Notes: generated by a model not told the origin, from the letters alone. A stretch of DNA of 64,000 nucleotides from DATFVJ01 sp963851085 (GCA_963851085.1 CAWKNX010000005.1:186001-250000), one strand, 5' to 3'; shown: positions 17,050-25,997, counted from the first letter of the stretch. Translations and numbers: made by a program.

Positions 17050-17846
17050 GCGGCACCTTCCTTCTGTCGCCGGTGTCGGGTGCGGTGTTCTTTGCTTTCT
17101 GGCCGGTGCCCGAGCACGGCGGACAGGGCGCCCGCCTCTGCCACGCACTGGGCGGCGACTTCGGCGAACCTTGTGCGGGGCAGCCGCGTGGCGGGCGCCG
17201 ACACCGACAGTGCGGCGACCACGGCCGCGCCGTCGCGGTACACCGGCGCCGCGACCGCCACCAGGCCTGGCTCGAGCTCCTCGTCGGTGACGGCGTAGCC
17301 GCGCCCGCGCACGTCGGAAAGCTCGGCGTCCAGCGCGGTGCGGCTGGTGATGGTCTTGGCGGTACGCGCCTCGAGACGGCCGGCCGGCAGTTCGGCGGCG
17401 CCGTGGGCGAGCAGCACCTTGCCGAGCGCCGCACAGTGCAGCGGGACCGGGCGGCCGAGCCAGTTCGTCGCACCGATGACGTATTGGCTGTCCACCTGGG
17501 CGATCTGCTCCACCATGCCGCGGCTGGCGACGCCGAGGTTCACGGTCTCGCCGGTCGCCTGGCCGAGCCGGTCCATGAAGGGCCGTGCGACGCTGACGAG
17601 GCCGGCCTCGGCTCCGCCGCGCCAGGCGTACCTGACGAACACCTCACCAGGCCGGAAGCGGCCGTCGGCATCGCGCCGGACGAGCCCGTTGCGCTCCAGC
17701 GCGAGCAGCAGCCGCGACGTGGTGCTCTTCGCCAGGCCGGTGGCCGCGGCGAGCTCGGTGAAGGTCACCGAGCCTGGTGCGTGCACGACCTCCGTGAGCA
17801 GCCGCGCCGCGCGGTCGACGGCTTGCGTGCCGGTGGGACTGGTCAC
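17046..17846 (-). CDS. IclR-family regulator of the corrinoid operon
   Basis: A 266-residue IclR protein: the winged helix (residues 8-65; TELAAATGLAKSTTSRLLLAL) precedes an effector domain with GETVNLGVASRG and PGLVAVAAPVYRDGAAVVAALSVSAP. It is the first gene of the minus-strand operon and faces the MttB gene across a 213-bp control region holding a GTTCC-N7-GGAAC palindrome. It probably senses the methylated amine or a product and controls both sides. Its stop overlaps the corrinoid protein start. Confidence 0.9.
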   Translation of the reverse strand: MTSPTGTQAVDRAARLLTEVVHAPGSVTFTELAAATGLAKSTTSRLLLALERNGLVRRDADGRFRPGEVFVRYAWRGGAEAGLVSVARPFMDRLGQATGETVNLGVASRGMVEQIAQVDSQYVIGATNWLGRPVPLHCAALGKVLLAHGAAELPAGRLEARTAKTITSRTALDAELSDVRGRGYAVTDEELEPGLVAVAAPVYRDGAAVVAALSVSAPATRLPRTRFAEVAAQCVAEAGALSAVLGHRPESKEHRTRHRRQKEGAA

Positions 17847-17948
17847 TGCGGTACTGAACCTTCGTCTCGGGGCCTTCGTGCCCGGCGTTCTCTGCTGCGT
17901 CTGCCCGCCCGGGCCTGCTGAGCAGGCCTGTTGGCAGGGGGCCGGGCA

Positions 17949-17965
17949 GTTCCATGTTACGGAAC
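17949..17965. promoter_or_regulatory. Putative IclR operator between iclR and mttB
   Basis: The 17-bp sequence GTTCCATGTTACGGAAC is an inverted repeat with 5-bp arms and a 7-bp spacer, similar to GTTCC/GGAAC half-sites seen for IclR regulators. A further partial site (GGAAC-TTT-GTTC) overlaps its right arm. It lies 103 bp from the IclR start and 95 bp from the MttB start. Binding is inferred. Confidence 0.5.
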
Positions 17966-18059
17966 TTTGTTCTACTATGTGATCTTACGTTCGGGGCCAT
18001 CGGACGGTCAAGCGATCCGGCGGCCGGGCTATCACTGGCTGCGCTGTAACGAGGTGGCG

Positions 18060-19499
18060 ATGTTCCGCAATACCATGCCCCGCTACGAAATCCTTTCTCC
18101 GGACGCCATCAATGTCCTCGACAAGGGATGGCGCAGGATCGTTTCTGAGATCGGCATTCAGTTCGCCAAGCCGGAAGCGGTGGCACTATTTCGCCAGGCC
18201 GGTCAGGCCGTCGAAGACGATGTCGTGCGCCTCGACCCCGAGTTTGTTATGGAACAGATCGCGAAGGCGCCGAAGGAATTCGACGTCCAGGCGCGTAATC
18301 CGGCGAACAGCGTCCATATCGGGGGCGACCAGATGGTCTTCGGCGCCGTCTACGGATCGCCGTTCGTCCGCGAGGGCGACGTCCGCAGGGATGCCGCCCT
18401 TTCCGACTTCAGGCGCCTGGCCATGCTGGCCCAGAGCTTTCCCGAGCTTGATTCGGCCGGGGGAGTGATCTGCGAGCCGAACGACGCACCACTCGACTCG
18501 CGGCACCTCGACATGATCTATGCCTTGCAGACACTGACCGACAAGATCTACATGGGCAACGTCGTATCTGGGCCGAACGCGGCCGACACGATCCGCATGA
18601 CCGAGATCCTGTTCGGCGGCCGCAAGAATATCGAGGACACGCCTGCCACGATCTCGCTGATCAACTGCAACTCGCCGCTGCGCTGGGACGACCGGATGCT
18701 CGACGCCCAGTTCGAGTACAATCGCGCGAACCAGCCCGTGGTACTGACACCGTTTCTGCTGATGGGGGCGATGTCGCCGGTGACGATCCCGGCCGCGTTG
18801 GCGCAGCAGCTAGCGGAGGCCCTGTCCGGCATCGCGCTCGCCCAGCTGATCCGCCCCGGCTGCCCGGTCATCTTCGGCTCGTTCCTGTCCAACATCGACA
18901 TGCAGTCGGGCTCGCCCAGCTTCGGCACCCCGGAGTCGGCCATCGGCCTGCTGTGCACCGGCCAACTCGCCAGGCACTTCGGCCTGCCGTTCCGCACCGG
19001 CGGCGGCCTTACCTCCAGCCAGACCACCGACGCGCAGGCCGCCTACGAAGCGCTCATGACGCTGCTCCCGACCTTTCTTGCGGGCACGAACTGGGTGATG
19101 CACGCGGCCGGCTGGCTCGAGGGCGGCCTGGTGAGCTGCTACGAGAAGTTCATCGTCGACGTGGAACTGCTGCGTATGCTGCGGGTTCAGTTCACGCCCC
19201 TGGAGATCGACGAGGCCTCGCTCGCGTTCGACGCGCACCTCGAGGTCCGTCACGGTGGCCATTTCCTCGGCGCACAGCACACGATGGAACGCTTCCGCGG
19301 GTGCTTCTACCGGCCGATGCTCTCGTCGACGGCCAACTTCGAGCGCTGGCTTCGCTACGGCGGCAAGGACACCACCGCCCGAGCCACCGAGATTTACCAG
19401 AAGAAACTCGACGAGTATGAGCAGCCGCCGCTGGATGAAGCGGTGCGCGCCGAACTCGAGGAGTTCGTGGCACGCCGCCGCACCGAACTTGGCGACTAG
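18060..19499 (+). CDS. MttB-family (trimethylamine/betaine-type) methyltransferase, non-pyrrolysine
   Basis: A 479-residue protein of the MttB superfamily (GGVICEPNDAPLDSRHLD, MGNVVSGPNAADTIRM, FLSNIDMQSGSPSFGTPE, HAAGWLEGGLVSCYEKF). The frame has no internal TAG, so it belongs to the pyrrolysine-free branch, which includes glycine betaine methyltransferase MtgB and others for carnitine, proline betaine or gamma-butyrobetaine. It would demethylate a quaternary amine onto the corrinoid protein. It is transcribed alone, divergent from the iclR-corrinoid operon, with GAGGTG before the ATG. Substrate is inferred only from the choline/betaine-type neighbours. Confidence 0.9.
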   Translation: MFRNTMPRYEILSPDAINVLDKGWRRIVSEIGIQFAKPEAVALFRQAGQAVEDDVVRLDPEFVMEQIAKAPKEFDVQARNPANSVHIGGDQMVFGAVYGSPFVREGDVRRDAALSDFRRLAMLAQSFPELDSAGGVICEPNDAPLDSRHLDMIYALQTLTDKIYMGNVVSGPNAADTIRMTEILFGGRKNIEDTPATISLINCNSPLRWDDRMLDAQFEYNRANQPVVLTPFLLMGAMSPVTIPAALAQQLAEALSGIALAQLIRPGCPVIFGSFLSNIDMQSGSPSFGTPESAIGLLCTGQLARHFGLPFRTGGGLTSSQTTDAQAAYEALMTLLPTFLAGTNWVMHAAGWLEGGLVSCYEKFIVDVELLRMLRVQFTPLEIDEASLAFDAHLEVRHGGHFLGAQHTMERFRGCFYRPMLSSTANFERWLRYGGKDTTARATEIYQKKLDEYEQPPLDEAVRAELEEFVARRRTELGD

Positions 19500-19770
19500 C
19501 CTGCGCCAAGGGCACGATAATCAGGGATTAGTGGTCTGTAAGGGTCCTCAAAGAATCTCCGGCAGGCCACCACCTGTGCGATAGACAGCTATCTGGCGTG
19601 GCGGCCCGCGGCAGCCGTTCGGCTGCCTGATGCTGTGCCCACGGTGCCGCTGTCACGGCTCAGGGCGCCAGGTCGCGTGCCAGCAGTTCGTCCCACCTTT
19701 CGCGGCGGACCACAAGGTGGCCTCGCCTTCGTCGGCGAACACGACGGGGATCCGGCGCGCGCCGTCGCCG

Positions 19771-20535
19771 TTAGCGGCGCTGCGCGCTGAAGGTCGCGAC
19801 CGCACCGCAGCAGGTGATCCGCACGTCGCCGAAGCCGGCCGCCCGCAGCCAGGCGTCGAGGTCACCCGGGCGAAAGGCGGGGCCGAACGCCTTCATCCGG
19901 CGCAGGACCCACGTGACGGCGTCGTGCCAGCGCCCCGTGCCAGCGACGATCGCGGTGCCGCGCAGGACGCTGCCCGGCCGCAGGACACGGGCGTACTCGC
20001 GGATGGCCGCGCTGGGTTCGCGCAGGCAGTGCAGGCCGTTGTAGCTGAGGCACAGATCGAACGCGCGGTCTGTGAACGGCAGCGCGGCAACGTCGGCCTG
20101 CACGAGGCCGATGCGGCCAGATCGCCACCCGGGCGCGGCGACCGGAGCCTGTGCACCCAGCGGAGCCTGTGCACCCCGCGGAGCCTGTGCAGCCGATCGG
20201 GCCCGGGCGAGCATGGTGGCGGAGATATCGGCGGCGACGTAGCGCACCTGTTGCCCTGGCCGAAGGCCGCGCAGTGCGACACCGCCGCCGCACGGCATGT
20301 CGAGCACGATGCTGCCTGGCGCCGCGGTGGCAAGCTCGCCAATCGAGGCCCATGCCGCACCGACGTCAAATCCCCACAGCAGCCGCGCTCCGGCGCGCAC
20401 GACCGGCTCGCAGTGCACGGCCGCGTCGTATCCGGCGGCGAGCAGGCGCCGCCGGCGCCAGGTCTGGCCGCGCCGCCTAGACAACGCGCGAGCGCGCCGG
20501 CGCGGTACGCGGATTAATGCGCATCTCGTGAGCAT
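19771..20535 (-). CDS. Class I SAM-dependent methyltransferase
   Basis: A 254-residue protein with a Methyltransf_11-type fold: motif I VLDMPCGGGVALRGL (near residue 80), motif II VAADISATML, motif III RIGLVQADVAALPF and the YNGLHCL region. The substrate is not evident. Residues ~118-135 contain a short Ala-Pro-Gly-Gln repeat encoded by 18-bp DNA repeats around 20145-20205. ATG 20535 is preferred to an upstream GTG. It stands alone, divergent from the DUF222 gene. Confidence 0.75.
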   Translation of the reverse strand: MLTRCALIRVPRRRARALSRRRGQTWRRRRLLAAGYDAAVHCEPVVRAGARLLWGFDVGAAWASIGELATAAPGSIVLDMPCGGGVALRGLRPGQQVRYVAADISATMLARARSAAQAPRGAQAPLGAQAPVAAPGWRSGRIGLVQADVAALPFTDRAFDLCLSYNGLHCLREPSAAIREYARVLRPGSVLRGTAIVAGTGRWHDAVTWVLRRMKAFGPAFRPGDLDAWLRAAGFGDVRITCCGAVATFSAQRR

Positions 20536-20666
20536 ATTGGGCGGGCCGGATGGCACGCCTGCCCGTGATCGCGGCGAGTTCTGCTCGAATGTATGTGCGA
20601 ATGGCGGCCGGATCCGATAGACTGTTCGATGAAGAAGTTGCCCACCGATTCAGGGAGTGTCATCCG

Positions 20667-23057
20667 ATGCCCGCGATAGCACGATCCGGGGAGGGCTGTT
20701 ATGGGCTCGCCGGTGGTCGTGCCGGGGCCGGAATGCGGACCTGCTCCAACCTCGGGCCGGCAAAGGATTTGGCGCGTGATCGGCTTGTGCCGTGGCCCGC
20801 CGATTTGCCTGCGGAACGGATTGGGGCGCCGGCGCGGATTCCGGCGGGCGGATCAGCGGACGGAGTAGCGGGGAAAAGAGCGGTGGAAACGGGGGAGGCA
20901 GCAGCGGAGCAGGGAGTATGGCTGTCCGGAGGTCGTCAGATGCCGGTCCGGCTGATGTCGGCTATGTGTGGGGAGTCGGCGTGGGCGGAGCCCGGCACGG
21001 GCGACGGCATGGACACGGCTTCGGCCCGCACCGGTGGCGCAGGTACGGCCAGCGCCAGCGAGGGCAGTGGCGACGGCATGGACACGGCTTCGGCCCGCAC
21101 CGGTGGCGCAGGTGCGGCCAGCGCCAGCCGGGGCGGTGGCCGGGATCGCGCTGCGGCCGCCGCCAGGCTCGATTGCGGATCACCCGGCGTGTCAGAGCTC
21201 GGTTTCCGTCAGGGCGGCGTCCTTGACGGTCTCGAACCAAGCCCGGAGCTTGCGATCTTCTTGCAGGACATGGCGGTCGCCTGGGCACATGACGGTGCCG
21301 GTGCTGACGAGCCAGGCAGTGCGCGGGACGCGGGGCGCGATCATGGCGGGGTCCGTGCGGACGTCGGCGCGCAGGACGGGGCCGGCGGCGGCGTGGACAC
21401 GGGGACGGGACTGCGGCGGCTTGACGACCAGGCCCTGACCGGGGTGTTGCGAGGCTGGCGGCGGCTTGGCTCCTGGGCGGCGGCGATGGAGCACGCGGTG
21501 GCGGCCGAGCTTGCGGAGCGGCGGATAGCAGCAGCGAAATCGGCTGGCTGCTGGGACAACGAGGCAGCGCGGTACGCGTCCGCAGAGGTCGCGGCCGCGC
21601 TGACACTGACCCGGTCGGCTGCCGACTGTCTGGTGGCGCGGGCACTCGTGCTGCGTGGGCTGGCGGGAACTGCTGCGGCGCTCGCAGCAGGCCGGATCGA
21701 CATGCCCCGCGCGCTGGTCATCACCAATGGGGTGGCGGGACTGGCCGATGAGCTGGCCCGTGCGGTCGAGGCCGAGGTGCTGGACAAGGCGCCGCTTCAG
21801 ACGACCGCTGAGCTCCGGCGAGCGGTGGTGCGAGCGGCCATGGCGGCTGATCCCGCAGCCGCCGATCTTCGGCGTGAGCAGGCGGAGAAGCAGGCGCGGG
21901 TCGAGCGATGGGCCGAGCCGGCCGGTACGGGCGCGATCGCGGGCCGCGACTTGCCGCCCGCCGACGCGATTGCCGCTGAAAACAGGATCAGCGCACTGGC
22001 CGCTGCGCTCAAGTCGGACGGCGCCGTAGGCGGGATGGATCTCCTGCGTGCGCAGGTGTTCCTCGACTTGCTGCTGGGCCGGCCTGCTGCCGCGCCAGCC
22101 CATGTGGACCTCCCCGGGCCCTCGCGTGAGCCGGTGCCCGAACCCGCGCCCACCGGCGAGCCAGTGCCGGCCAGCGAGCCTGTGTCCGTCCCTGACCCGC
22201 CGGCCGCCGGCGAGCCCACGCCTGTCCGTGCGGCCACGCCCGCCCGTGAGGCTGTGCCCACCGGCGCGCCCATTCCTGTTCGCGCGCCGGTGCGTGCGGC
22301 TTCGCCCGTCCGTGAGGCAGTTCGTGAGGCCGTGCCCGCTTTGACCACGCCGCAGGATCTGCCTGCTGGGCTGCGGCGGGTGCGGTCTGGCGGTGGCTGT
22401 CCCTCGTGCGCTGGGCCGTCCGGCTGGACTGGAATGACGGGATCAGTGAACCTGACCATGCCACTGTCAGCCCTGCTTGGGCTGACGGACTCACCTGGTG
22501 AGGTCGCTGGGTTCGGCCCGGTCACGGCGAGTACTGCGCGCGATCTCGCGGCGGTCGCCGGGGCGAGCCCCGCCACGCGCTGGTGTATCACCGTGGTCGG
22601 CGAACACGGACAGGCCGTGGCGCACGGCTGCGCGACCCGGAGGCCGGGCCGGCCTGAGCGCAGGCGAGACGATCAGGGGGGAGACGGCCACGGCCGCGAT
22701 GGACCGGGCCAAGTGCGGCAAAGCCCCGGCGGGCGCGGACCTGAGAGGCGCGGGCAAGATGGCGGCAAACCCACCGGGCCCGCCGGGCCCGCCGGGCCCA
22801 CCGGGCCCGCTGTGGCTGGCTGGTCGTTCACGGCCGCACTGAGCGCGATCGCGGCAGGGAACTGCTCCCACGAACGGGAAACCCGCGCTTACCGGCTGTC
22901 GCCTTCGCTGCGGCATCTGATCCAGGTCCGCAACGCGACCTGCACGTTCCCCGGCTGTCGGCAGCCGTCACGTCGCTGCGACGAGGACCACACGATTCCT
23001 TTTCACCAGGGCGGTCGCACGTGCGAATGTAATGTCGCCCCAACGTGCAAGACATAA
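20667..23057 (+). CDS. DUF222 / HNH endonuclease family protein, C-terminally truncated
   Basis: About 796 residues. A DUF222 domain (about residues 260-480; GRIDMPRALVITNGVAGLADE) is followed by a Pro/Ala/Glu-rich linker and an HNH start (IQVRNATCTFPGCRQPSRRCDEDHTIPFHQGG). The frame stops right after CECNVAPTCK, where the family continues with a conserved His-rich end, so the nuclease site is incomplete. N-terminal residues ~113-160 hold a 23-residue repeat from a 69-bp DNA repeat (21003 and 21072). DUF222-HNH genes are multicopy in actinomycetes, and many copies are degraded. The start at 20667 has GGGAG upstream but is not certain. Confidence 0.7.
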   Translation: MPAIARSGEGCYGLAGGRAGAGMRTCSNLGPAKDLARDRLVPWPADLPAERIGAPARIPAGGSADGVAGKRAVETGEAAAEQGVWLSGGRQMPVRLMSAMCGESAWAEPGTGDGMDTASARTGGAGTASASEGSGDGMDTASARTGGAGAASASRGGGRDRAAAAARLDCGSPGVSELGFRQGGVLDGLEPSPELAIFLQDMAVAWAHDGAGADEPGSARDAGRDHGGVRADVGAQDGAGGGVDTGTGLRRLDDQALTGVLRGWRRLGSWAAAMEHAVAAELAERRIAAAKSAGCWDNEAARYASAEVAAALTLTRSAADCLVARALVLRGLAGTAAALAAGRIDMPRALVITNGVAGLADELARAVEAEVLDKAPLQTTAELRRAVVRAAMAADPAAADLRREQAEKQARVERWAEPAGTGAIAGRDLPPADAIAAENRISALAAALKSDGAVGGMDLLRAQVFLDLLLGRPAAAPAHVDLPGPSREPVPEPAPTGEPVPASEPVSVPDPPAAGEPTPVRAATPAREAVPTGAPIPVRAPVRAASPVREAVREAVPALTTPQDLPAGLRRVRSGGGCPSCAGPSGWTGMTGSVNLTMPLSALLGLTDSPGEVAGFGPVTASTARDLAAVAGASPATRWCITVVGEHGQAVAHGCATRRPGRPERRRDDQGGDGHGRDGPGQVRQSPGGRGPERRGQDGGKPTGPAGPAGPTGPAVAGWSFTAALSAIAAGNCSHERETRAYRLSPSLRHLIQVRNATCTFPGCRQPSRRCDEDHTIPFHQGGRTCECNVAPTCKT

Positions 23058-23121
23058 CAACACATTTGGTCGCGCCGGCTCGCAAGCTCGCTGTGACCAA
23101 GCGTGCCGTTAAGGCCGGCAC

Positions 23122-23253
23122 ATGGCGGCGTCGACACGAGTGCCCAATGAGGTGCCACGGCAGGACTATGATGTGCCTGCTCTGGGCAGCATGTCATCGG
23201 CAGAGTTGATATTCACCATCGTCTATTCCGCCGCGCGACGGGTGGATTGGTGA
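23122..23253 (+). CDS. Hypothetical small protein (43 aa)
   Basis: A 43-codon frame reading MAASTRVPNEVP and continuing to SSAELIFTIVYSAARRVDW. It overlaps the next small frame by four bases (GTGA), the usual coupling seen elsewhere in the window. No family is recognised and no clear ribosome site is visible, so it may be chance. Confidence 0.22.
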   Translation: MAASTRVPNEVPRQDYDVPALGSMSSAELIFTIVYSAARRVDW

Positions 23254-23408
23254 CGGTAGAGCAACGGCAGCACGCGCAGGTCCTTCGGGCGGCCCGCCTG
23301 ACTGCTGCCAACCGACTACCGCTCCCATACGAGCGCTTCCCGCAGCGATTTAGCTGTGACTCTAGACGTGCCGCTCGCGCCTGCAAGAGCTGTGGGCGGT
23401 TACGCTAG
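23250..23408 (+). CDS. Hypothetical small protein (52 aa)
   Basis: Starts with GTG inside the stop of the previous small frame and ends 9 bases into the end of the convergent helicase gene. The product is basic and ends with CKSCGRLR. No family is recognised. It could be the remnant of a longer gene. Confidence 0.2.
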   Translation: MTVEQRQHAQVLRAARLTAANRLPLPYERFPQRFSCDSRRAARACKSCGRLR

Positions 23409-25973
23409 ATGCGCGACGCGGTACTGATCCCAGATTTCTGGGCGGAGGCGGCCGCGGGCGGGGACGTCGAGACCGTTTTCCTTCGCCCACGCCCTGACTT
23501 CCGCTGCCGAGACGGCAGCGGGTTTGGATGGGCGCGCTGGCGCTGGGGCGGCCATCTCGGTGCCGGGGAACAGCGGGATCTCACCAATCACCGGATTGGT
23601 GAAGCCGATCCTCTTGTAGGCGGTAAGCCTCTTCCCGTGCATGCGGGTCAGCATGGGCACTCTGGTGTCGGCGTAGTCGTGTACCTCGACCGTCGTTTTC
23701 CCCGGCAGATCACGCATGATCCGGCCGACGTTCTGCGTGATGATCGACTCCGAGGAGGACGGTGAGCACAGGAAAAGCGTGTCGAGCGCTGGGCAGTCGA
23801 AGCCTTCGCCAATGTAGCTGGCGGTTGCCGCCAGCAGCATTGGCTCGCGCGCGTGCACCGGGTCCCAGTCCGCGAGCTGCTTCAGGATGACACGCCGCTT
23901 TCCAGGGGATATGGAGCCGTGCAGCACCATCGGCGCCAAGCCACGGGCGTTCAGTTCGGCGGCGAGCTGGTCGACGTGCTCGGTCCGTCCTGCCATCACC
24001 AGGCAGTTACGGCCACGTCTGATCGCGTGCACCACATCATCGATGATCTGCGCGGTGCGGATCCGGTCCGACACGAGTGCCGGGATGATGATCGACTGAA
24101 GGATGCCGGGCGTGTCGCTGTCGATGTCGTCACGGATCGTGGTGGCAGTCGGATGAACATGCAGTTCCTGGATAAGGTCCGTCGCACTCGGGATCTTGTG
24201 TCGCACCTGTCCGCAGTGCATGAACATGATCTCCTCACGGCCATCCGCCCGCTTCGGCGTCGCGGTGAGCCCGAGCCAGCGCCGTGCCGGTATCGACTGG
24301 ATCGCCCGCGCGAACGTGTGGGCCGCGACATGGTGGCATTCATCTACGATGACCAGGCCGTACTCAGAAAGGATCGCTGCTGGGTCATCTGCCCGAGTGA
24401 GTGACTGCAGCGTTGCCAGGTCGATCCGGCCGGTGAGTTTCGTCTTCTTGCCGCCACCGAGCTGGCCGATGTCCTTGGGGCCAAGACCCAGGTGTTCACG
24501 CAGCCGCTCCTTCCACTGGTCCACCAGCGGAGTCCGGTCGACCAGGATTAGTGTCGGCACCTTGTGCCGGGCGATCACGCCGCAGCCCATTACCGTCTTC
24601 CCCGCGCCAGGCGGCGCGACGAGGACCCCGAGTTCGTACGCGGCGACGGCGTCTACCGCGGCCTGCTGTTCTGCCCGCAGCGTGCCGGTGAACTCGATCT
24701 CCAGCTCGGCCGGTGCGCTGCGGAGATCGGTGATCGCTAGGCGGCTGCCCGCTTTCTCGATCAACTTCGCGGCACGGTCGGCGACGCCGCGTGGTAGGAA
24801 CAGCCGGTCCAGGGACTCCGAGTAGCAGCGCAGCATCCGCGGCGCGCCCCAGACGCTCAGCCCGATCTGCTGCCGACTGTAGAACTCGGGATTGTGGAGT
24901 GATGCTAGGTGCTTCAGCGACGACAGCAGACTCGGCGGCAGCCCGGCCCGGCGGATCGCCAGCATGCCGCTCAGCTCAGCTTTGATGACGTCCGGCGGCG
25001 GAGGCTCAGCCGCCAGCGGAGATCTGTGCAGTCGCACCGCAGGACCGACCGTCGGTGGCTGAAGCTCTTCTGCGCGCTCCACTACGTCGCGGCGGGTCAT
25101 GCGCTCAAGCGACGACAAGTACGCGAACTGATCCTGGTAGGGCTCGAACGTCGCCGGATCGACGAACAACGTCGTGCGATTCTGACGGCACCTGCCCTCC
25201 AGCGGCAGCGCGATCAGGTTCCCGAAGCCGCGCCGCGGCAGATAATCCTGCGCAGGGAAGAGGCGGTCGTAGCTCTCTATGTCCATCTCGCCGCGGATCG
25301 CCATCGCCTCGTGTAGCAGCGCGGCACCCATGGCACGCGCGTCGGCGGCGGCTACCGGCTCCGAGAAGAAAGTCCACACGTGTGCGCCGTCGCCCGACCG
25401 GGAGATCTCGACAGCCGCGGGCACGCCGGCCCAGGCAGCCGCTTCCGCGTACGCAGCGGCGTCGAGCCGCCAGGTGCCGCCGTCGAAGTCGCAGACCAGC
25501 AGGCGGCAGGTACTGTCAGGCAGCGTCACGTAAAGCCCGCAGGCGGCCGGGTTTTCCTTAGTCAGGTGCGCGGAGATGACCTCATCGGTAAGCGGCAGGT
25601 ACTCCGGGTTGTCGCGGGTGGTGCCGGGCCGCCGTTTCGGCGCCCAGCCTTTGGTGCCTTCCGCAGTGTTCTCCCAGCGGTAGGCGTACACATCGCTGCG
25701 TCCCGCGAAGAGGGTCCGGTACAGGCCCACCTTGGCCTGCAAGCTTGACTCGTGATCTACCTGAGGCAGGGGAGGTCCGTGGACCGGGCCGAACAGCGGC
25801 ATCTGCCGCGGCGGCGTTTTCGCGGCCACGTCGAGTTCAGCCTGCAGCGGCAAGGGGTCGCTGGCGCTTAGCGGCAGGGTGGTCAGCGCATTCAGGCGTG
25901 CCCGAAGCGCGGCGACCTCTTCGCGCAACAGTGGTATCTCTGCGCAGTGCTCGCAGCATTCCGATCCAGGCAT
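23400..25973 (-). CDS. TOTE-type primase-helicase with C-terminal Lsr2-like domain
   Basis: About 857 residues with several domains in order. A short coiled coil sits near the N-terminus (EIPLLREEVAALRARLNAL). An archaeo-eukaryotic primase domain of the type annotated as TOTE conflict system follows (about 80-300; VCDFDGGTWRLD, GDGAHVWTFF). Then comes a superfamily 2 helicase (Walker A APPGAGKTVM near 455, DECHH near 545, LTATPKR, VGRIMR). The tail (about 822-857; VRAWAKENGLDVPARGRL) resembles the DNA-binding domain of Lsr2. This suggests a nucleic-acid-processing defence protein that may bind AT-rich DNA. ATG 25973 is preferred; a GTG at 25985 is also possible. Confidence 0.8.
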   Translation of the reverse strand: MPGSECCEHCAEIPLLREEVAALRARLNALTTLPLSASDPLPLQAELDVAAKTPPRQMPLFGPVHGPPLPQVDHESSLQAKVGLYRTLFAGRSDVYAYRWENTAEGTKGWAPKRRPGTTRDNPEYLPLTDEVISAHLTKENPAACGLYVTLPDSTCRLLVCDFDGGTWRLDAAAYAEAAAWAGVPAAVEISRSGDGAHVWTFFSEPVAAADARAMGAALLHEAMAIRGEMDIESYDRLFPAQDYLPRRGFGNLIALPLEGRCRQNRTTLFVDPATFEPYQDQFAYLSSLERMTRRDVVERAEELQPPTVGPAVRLHRSPLAAEPPPPDVIKAELSGMLAIRRAGLPPSLLSSLKHLASLHNPEFYSRQQIGLSVWGAPRMLRCYSESLDRLFLPRGVADRAAKLIEKAGSRLAITDLRSAPAELEIEFTGTLRAEQQAAVDAVAAYELGVLVAPPGAGKTVMGCGVIARHKVPTLILVDRTPLVDQWKERLREHLGLGPKDIGQLGGGKKTKLTGRIDLATLQSLTRADDPAAILSEYGLVIVDECHHVAAHTFARAIQSIPARRWLGLTATPKRADGREEIMFMHCGQVRHKIPSATDLIQELHVHPTATTIRDDIDSDTPGILQSIIIPALVSDRIRTAQIIDDVVHAIRRGRNCLVMAGRTEHVDQLAAELNARGLAPMVLHGSISPGKRRVILKQLADWDPVHAREPMLLAATASYIGEGFDCPALDTLFLCSPSSSESIITQNVGRIMRDLPGKTTVEVHDYADTRVPMLTRMHGKRLTAYKRIGFTNPVIGEIPLFPGTEMAAPAPARPSKPAAVSAAEVRAWAKENGLDVPARGRLRPEIWDQYRVAHLA

Positions 25974-25997
25974 CTCGGCGGACACCCTTCTAATACT

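Noticed and set aside
18060..19499. Pyrrolysine-containing trimethylamine methyltransferase
   Set aside because: The frame has no internal TAG codon, so it belongs to the non-pyrrolysine branch of the MttB family.
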